64,000 nt of DNA from Macropodus opercularis (lineage: Eukaryota; Chordata; Actinopteri; Anabantiformes; Osphronemidae). The translations under genes were made by a program, and so were the position numbers. Positions 59,158-64,000 of the stretch are shown here, piece by piece (positions within the stretch are counted from its first letter, which is position 1; every line of letters starts with the position of its first letter). The stretch covers positions 15,670,001 to 15,734,000 of the forward strand of contig CM061109.1 of the NCBI GenBank assembly GCA_030770545.1. Reading direction: 5' to 3'. The notes under the pieces are model-generated. The model saw only the letters and a program-made list of their open reading frames with translations. It did no database searches and was not told the origin of the DNA.

Positions 59158-62100
59158 TTATGTCTGTATGGAGGAACTGTCTCTGCGGGTGTCCAGGACC
59201 CTGTAACACATGCATAAAACACAAACACAATGTGTCTCTCTATGCACATTCGCTATTGTGTATAAGGCACAAACAACTATGCACAAGTTAACTCAAGCTG
59301 AAGTTGCATGAGGCACCTAAGAACCGTCCCTGCTATTGAACTCAAACGCTGCGCTACTGGCACACAGCTGCCAGACAGAGGAATGTCTGTGTCTTGCAAT
59401 GGTTTCTGTCTCACACAGCTTCTGGCCTGGCTGGTGAAGATTTACCAAGATAAATCTGTCTCCCACCGGTCTGGCAGGGCTTGAACTCTAACAAACTCTC
59501 TCCATCAGTGCTGGCAGCATCTGCATCTCTAAGTCACATATCCCGGTTTGCTTGGCCCGCGGGTTTATCTCATCGTCTAAAAAGGGAAAAAACGAAAGGC
59601 ACTCACGCTTGATGCTGCCGTACAAAGTCTGCAAATTGTCGGTCCTTAGCATAGAGTTCAATGATGCGTATCCGGTCTTGGATTTCCTGAAGAAACACAT
59701 GATATCAGCCAGGAGAGATTGTATGACATCATGGCAGATAAACGCTAAACTGAACAGGCTGCGGTCTAATCAGAACATGACATTTTATAACGTAAGGGTG
59801 CAAAAGCCAAAAACAAGGTAAAACTTGAATTAGCTTGGAAGAGTGCTGTAGGCTGGGTCATTAAAGAAACTGAAGACACACTTTCCCACCTGCACCTCGT
59901 TGTTAAATTAATCATTCTACCAACACAGCTTTTCACAGTGACGTGACCTGTGGCTGTCAGTCGAACGGTGGTTCACACACACCTCCTTGGTCAGTTCACT
60001 GTTTTCATAGATGTGCCGAATCTCCTCGCTGCTGAAGTCAGTGGAGGCCTCAGCGCTGGCGCTGCTGTACACGGGAGGCTCGGGGTAGCGGCGGTAGTAG
60101 TGGCTGTAGCCTGTGGTGGCCTCGCTCTCGTACATGGGGTTGTACTTGGTGGCCCTCTCCAGGGAGGGGAGACTCTCTGCGTGCCTGCCAAACAACACAG
60201 AAAAATCAGCCGCAGCGTCCAGGAGAGAGCCTAAGGCTGGTCTCAACTGTCTGGTCCCCCCGTGACAAGAACCAGATTCTTTTAACCTGAAGCTGAGCAC
60301 AAGGGAAAAAAAAGACTTTTTACAGAAAACCTTTTCTGTTTATGATCAAACGCACATGTTGGTTTACTTTCTAAATGACCTGTTTATTCACCTTCTATCC
60401 AATGCTATGGAACTGAGTTTCTGGGTAATATAGTAGTTCTCACCGTATGGGGTCCTCAGACTCATCCTTGTCATACTGATCCCGTAACGTCCTGGCGAGG
60501 AAGAAGATCACCCCAGAGGCCACCAACAGGAAGCCTGCCACGGACGTGATCGCTATACCCACCACCAGCGGCTCAGACACATACTCCTCACAGTGCTCTC
60601 CTCGGTACCACCAGTTCTCCCCAACCCGGCACCTGACATGACGAGACACAGAGCAACGAGCAGAGCAGCAGGCGTTACAGGCCGCGCACATCAACGTTCT
60701 TACTATTCTAATTTTGCTTCGACATGGTCAATATGTCTACAGTGATAACAATCTGCATGTGTCATTAAATGCCTTGTTTTGGAAACACGTTTCCCGTCTC
60801 CATGGAGCAATGAAATATTTTTAGTTGGACAGCGTGAAGTAAACAGTGATCCAACATCATCTGGAGCTGTCTGCGTGTTTTATGATGTGGTAGTGGGTGT
60901 GAAACGGAGATTAGCGCTCAGCTTGGCACACAATCGTGCGTCTGTGTCTGCTCGTCGCTTTTCAAGTGCGCCACATACAGCAGCTTGAGCAGAGCCAGAA
61001 GACGCGTTTCTGTCGCTGATTTGGATTATTGGCATAACATCACACACGTCTAACACACATAACGCCGTCTCAAATGCCTGTTTCCACTCGGAAACTTGTG
61101 GAACGATACTAAAAAGACACAACAAGATCTGCTTGTGCGTATTACAAACAAGATCTGAGGGATTCCACTGACATAAAACACAATACCACACACAACAATT
61201 CATTAAGCACAAATAAAAACAAATATCCAGGACCAATAAATGGATGAATACATCAGTTCTCAGCAATCAAGCCAGAACAAATGGTACTTGTTGTTTTCCT
61301 TCATTTACAGTACATGCAGCGCCTCAGGATGTGAGACATAAACAGTTAAATGCCGAACAGTGCCCTTTAAAATCTTTATTAAATTAAACGGTCTACAATC
61401 AAAACACCATTTTACCTCCCACGTATGTGGAGTCACTTTTTAAACAAATGTTGCCCATGCATAGAGCTCTGGCCTCCAGCATGAACTGTAGTAACACTGT
61501 AAAATGTGTTTAGCGTTGAATGACGAAGCTCCGGCCTTTCCCACACACATGCAGATCCCTTCCCTTCATGCCGACCCACCTGCAGATGGCTCCCTGGCCG
61601 GGAATGATGTCACATTTGCCATCGTTGAGGCAGAAGTCCGTCTGCAGCTCACAGATACTCTGACAGGGCAGCCCGTCCACGCTGAAGTAGCCGGCGTTGC
61701 AGACACACTCGGCCTCCCCCGACCACTTGTTTACTTTACACTCTGCATACTCGTTGCAGGCTTGGAACTTACACGGGTCTGCCTGCTCACCTGGACATCA
61801 AACACAGAGCGACAGAGTTACCTTTTGGGCAGACTGGTTATCTTAGCTTAGCTTATCCAGCCTTGTGTCTTAGGTTAACAACAGCCTCCACCTGCTGCTC
61901 CTAAGTTCTGCATGTCGTAACACCCAAACTAACCACCCATCCAGCAGGCACCAACCTGACTCCACATCCAGTGAGTACTTATCGATGGCCAAGTTCATGG
62001 TCTGGTAAGCGGTGTTACAGAAGTCCTCCAGGATCAGGTAGACCGTGGTGGTGACGCCACGAGCCACAGGCTTCCCAAATTTCATCCGGCTGTTCACCAC

Positions 62101-63801
62101 GATGCTCCCATTCCTGAAGTTCAGTATCTCCAGGTTCTCGAAGTGACTCAGGTTGGACTGCAGGTAGGGCACCAGCTGGGAGGAGATTTAAGACAGCGGT
62201 GTTTGGTTTTACACACGAAAAGCATAGAGGTGAGAATCTGCATCAGGGAAGGTAAGAGGTTCACCAGCTCTAAAAAGCGTTGCTCCAAAGCTTTGTACTC
62301 TGGAGAGCTCTTGTTAAACAGATCCTCTGAGAAGATCATATTGGTCACCCTCAGGCTGAAAAACACCATCAGTGCTCGTCCAGGGTTTACAGGCATGGCG
62401 ATGCTGGCCTGGTCTGTACCATGGGCCACGCCAATTGGGAATCCAGTGCTGCCCTCCTCGGTGTGGTTAATGAAACCAGAACCATACTGAACGCCATCAT
62501 AGCCCTGGTCTGCAGTGCTGGAATCATCCAGTCCTTCATTAGTGGTGTGAATCTGGAGGACAGGAAAGTTTCTTTTATTCAAACTGTGGTTCTTTTATCC
62601 AAGGTTGCAGTAATACCGGCCCTCACAGAAACAGGTTCTAACCTTCAGTTTGATTTTGAATATGAAAGAGGAAATGCTACGCATGATTTCTCATTTTAAG
62701 TGTTGCGCACATGCCAGCATTAACACTGAGTTCTTTACCTCCACCAGTGATGGGATGATGATGTCCGCCACCCCCTCAGAGGCAAAGTTAACGTCAGAGC
62801 TACGAGTGGAAGGTGGCTCCTTCCCTGGAGACAGTGTGGTGGGTTGGGCGGGCCTAAAGGAATCTGTCACCGGCGGTTCGGGTTCTTCCTTGTTGACTAG
62901 TAGGATCTTATCCTCCGCGAGGTCGTCTTTTGAGATGACTGGATGTTCCGTGGCCTCATTCAGCACAACAGGAACCTCTGCAGCTTCTGTCATTTCTTTA
63001 CCCTCCGTTGTTTCCTCCATACCATCTTCTTCAAATACAGATTCCTCCACATTTTCAGATGGAAGAATTACGTGTATCTGTGCGTCATCCACATGTGGAA
63101 CATCCGACAGGTTTGAATCTACATCCGAGGCTTCATCAACAGGAAGACGACCTATTTCTGCCACATCTGGTTCGGATGCTTCACTCACTACATCTACAGC
63201 CTCTGGGGGCTGGACTGGAGCAGGCAATCCTGTATCTCCTGCAGCAGTAGGGTCCTCTGCGATGGCCCCGTCGTCCTTCGTTTCAGCTTCAGATGCATCA
63301 GCGTGGACATCTTCTGTCATCAGCCCAGTCTCCTCCTCCAGAGGAATGTCCTCCTCTGCTGCAGCTGGAGTCGGCTGATGCAGGTCCTCCAGGTCATCTG
63401 TGCCTCCACCTGAGGCCTCCACCTGCACCGGTGGTTCAGGCAGAGTGAAGTCGTCTGGCAGCTCGTCTGGAGTTTCTGCTGGACGTTCTTCAGGTAGGGG
63501 GGTTTCTACAGCAGGAATCTGGACCATGTCCTCCAGCAGCAGACCCTCCTCTTCAATGCCTGGTGCAGCAAGAACACAAATCCCCCACGGACCAGAGGTT
63601 AGCTTTGGTATCAATGCTTATAAAAATAAAACTTAGTTAAGGAGAAAATGTGCAGAAAAGCTGTATTTGTGATTAGGGTTGATACTCACTGCCAGCTTCA
63701 GGTGAACCGGTGATCAGGACAGAAGCAGGAGCTACAACGGTACTCTCCTCCAGAACAATTACATTATTTTCTGCCAACGTCACCATGTTGGCTCCAGAGG
63801 G
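59158..63801 (-). CDS. impg2: IMPG2 (interphotoreceptor matrix proteoglycan 2), partial
   Basis: Transmembrane chondroitin-sulphate proteoglycan of the photoreceptor matrix; human mutations cause retinal dystrophy. Exons (high to low): 63801-63690, 63559-62739, 62552-62265, 62175-61956, 61790-61580, 60632-60444, 60184-59983, 59686-59607, 59200-59158; phases agree, 721 aa visible. Order: acidic mucin-like region, SEA domain (FSLRVTNMIFSEDLFNKSS; cleavage motif NFRNGSIVV), two EGF-like repeats (CKFQACNEYAEC, CELQTDFCLNDGKC), a transmembrane helix (VVGIAITSVAGFLLVASGVIFFL) and a cytosolic tail (TKYNPMYES, VYSSASAE, IRIIELYAKDRQFADFVRQ). The N-terminal part including the first SEA domain lies beyond 64000. 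The last 14 residues are uncertain. Confidence 0.93.
60444..61790 (-). other. impg2: impg2 EGF-like and transmembrane exons
   Basis: Exon 61790-61580 encodes two EGF-like modules, the second completed by the start of exon 60632-60444 (CRVGENWWYRGEHCEEY). The latter then encodes a roughly 23-residue hydrophobic membrane helix followed by a stop-transfer arginine (ART) and an acidic juxtamembrane segment (DKDESEDPIR). Junction phase is 2. Confidence 0.9.
61956..62552 (-). other. impg2: impg2 SEA domain exons
   Basis: Exons 62552-62265 and 62175-61956 encode the second SEA domain. The first ends ...QRFLEL and the next opens LVPYLQSNLSHFENL, joined in phase 0. The GSIVV motif is the family's autoproteolysis site. 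The segment ends with LAIDKYSLDVESG, as in mammalian IMPG2. An open frame reads past the exon end, but the GTGAAC donor at 62264 and the human alignment set the junction. Confidence 0.9.
62739..63559 (-). other. impg2: impg2 acidic mucin-like exon (about 273 codons)
   Basis: One long exon, phase 1 to 0, rich in Glu, Asp, Pro, Ser, Thr and Val. It corresponds to the poorly conserved central region of IMPG2 that carries glycosaminoglycans and O-glycans. One Ser-Gly dipeptide in acidic surroundings (EASGGGTDD) is a candidate attachment site. Acceptor CACCAG at 63560; donor GTGGAG|GTAAAG at 62739/62738. Confidence 0.85.
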
Positions 63802-64000
63802 CTGAGAAAGGGCATCATTAGAGGGAGACAGTTAACATTAGCCTGCACCACAAACACTTCTAATCAGACCCCAGGGACGGGGGTGAGATCCGTGAACAGG
63901 GCAGGCTTCATTTTGACTGAAGTCATTTCTGTGCATACTGTAGCTGAATCTAAACATCGAATCCGATCCAGGACAGGAAAAGTGCTCTGATGGCACAGTA
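63802..64000 (-). other. impg2: impg2 intron or upstream sequence at the window edge
   Basis: After the acceptor at 63803-63802 (minus strand) no further impg2 exon is recognised before the window ends. The gene continues outside the window. Confidence 0.6.

Noticed and set aside
62650..63378. A 242-codon plus-strand frame rich in Ser, Thr and Gly
   Set aside because: It is the antisense shadow of the acidic impg2 exon; the minus frame fits IMPG2 context and splice phases.
1..64000. tRNA, rRNA, CRISPR array, operon or phage-like module
   Set aside because: No cloverleaf with matching arms, no regularly spaced repeats and no prokaryotic gene arrangement were seen by eye; the window is ordinary vertebrate chromosome. 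A tRNA or covariance-model scan was not possible here.

Overview
This window is vertebrate nuclear DNA, most probably from a percomorph teleost fish. All five recognisable genes are multi-exon vertebrate genes with GT-AG introns (one is GC-AG). The introns are short, TG microsatellites are common, and two degraded interspersed repeats resemble families familiar from teleosts: a Tc1/mariner transposase tail and a high-copy percomorph repeat. There are no bacterial operons, CRISPR arrays or prophages.

Layout on the + strand: col8a1 (collagen VIII alpha-1; a possible first exon near 5.9 kb, coding 10.87-13.31 kb), then jagn1 (jagunal homolog 1, 16.16-16.83 kb), then tfg (TRK-fused gene, 19.32-25.19 kb). 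Layout on the - strand: abi3bp (ABI family member 3 binding protein / TARSH; 23 coding exons, start codon at 43.53 kb, stop at 27.31 kb), then the C-terminal part of impg2 (interphotoreceptor matrix proteoglycan 2, 63.80-59.16 kb; its 5' part lies beyond the right edge). tfg and abi3bp are tail to tail. jagn1 and tfg are head to tail, with under 100 bases between the jagn1 poly(A) signal and GC-rich tfg promoter motifs.

I rebuilt splice junctions by reading frame, phase and family resemblance. The coding sums are divisible by three and give near-family lengths: col8a1 743 aa, jagn1 183 aa, tfg 406 or 407 aa, abi3bp 1106 aa, impg2 721 aa (partial). The genes are not a functional cluster. Three encode secreted or extracellular-matrix proteins (col8a1, abi3bp, impg2) and two encode early secretory pathway proteins (jagn1 and tfg, both at the ER or ER exit). 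The order tfg-abi3bp-impg2 with col8a1 nearby matches human 3q12, but several human intervening genes are missing here and jagn1 is present although human JAGN1 lies elsewhere (3p25).

The remaining sequence (1-5.8 kb, the col8a1 intron, and about 13 kb from 43.6 to 56.8 kb) holds no gene I can support. One weak candidate is a two-exon small secreted cysteine-rich peptide at 3.5-4.35 kb. I found no convincing novel biological system. The observations most worth checking are that candidate, the GC-AG intron in jagn1, tandem acceptors in tfg and abi3bp, a helical cysteine in col8a1, perfect intronic hairpins, the single long Pro/Gln exon of abi3bp, and the unusual impg2 C-terminus.
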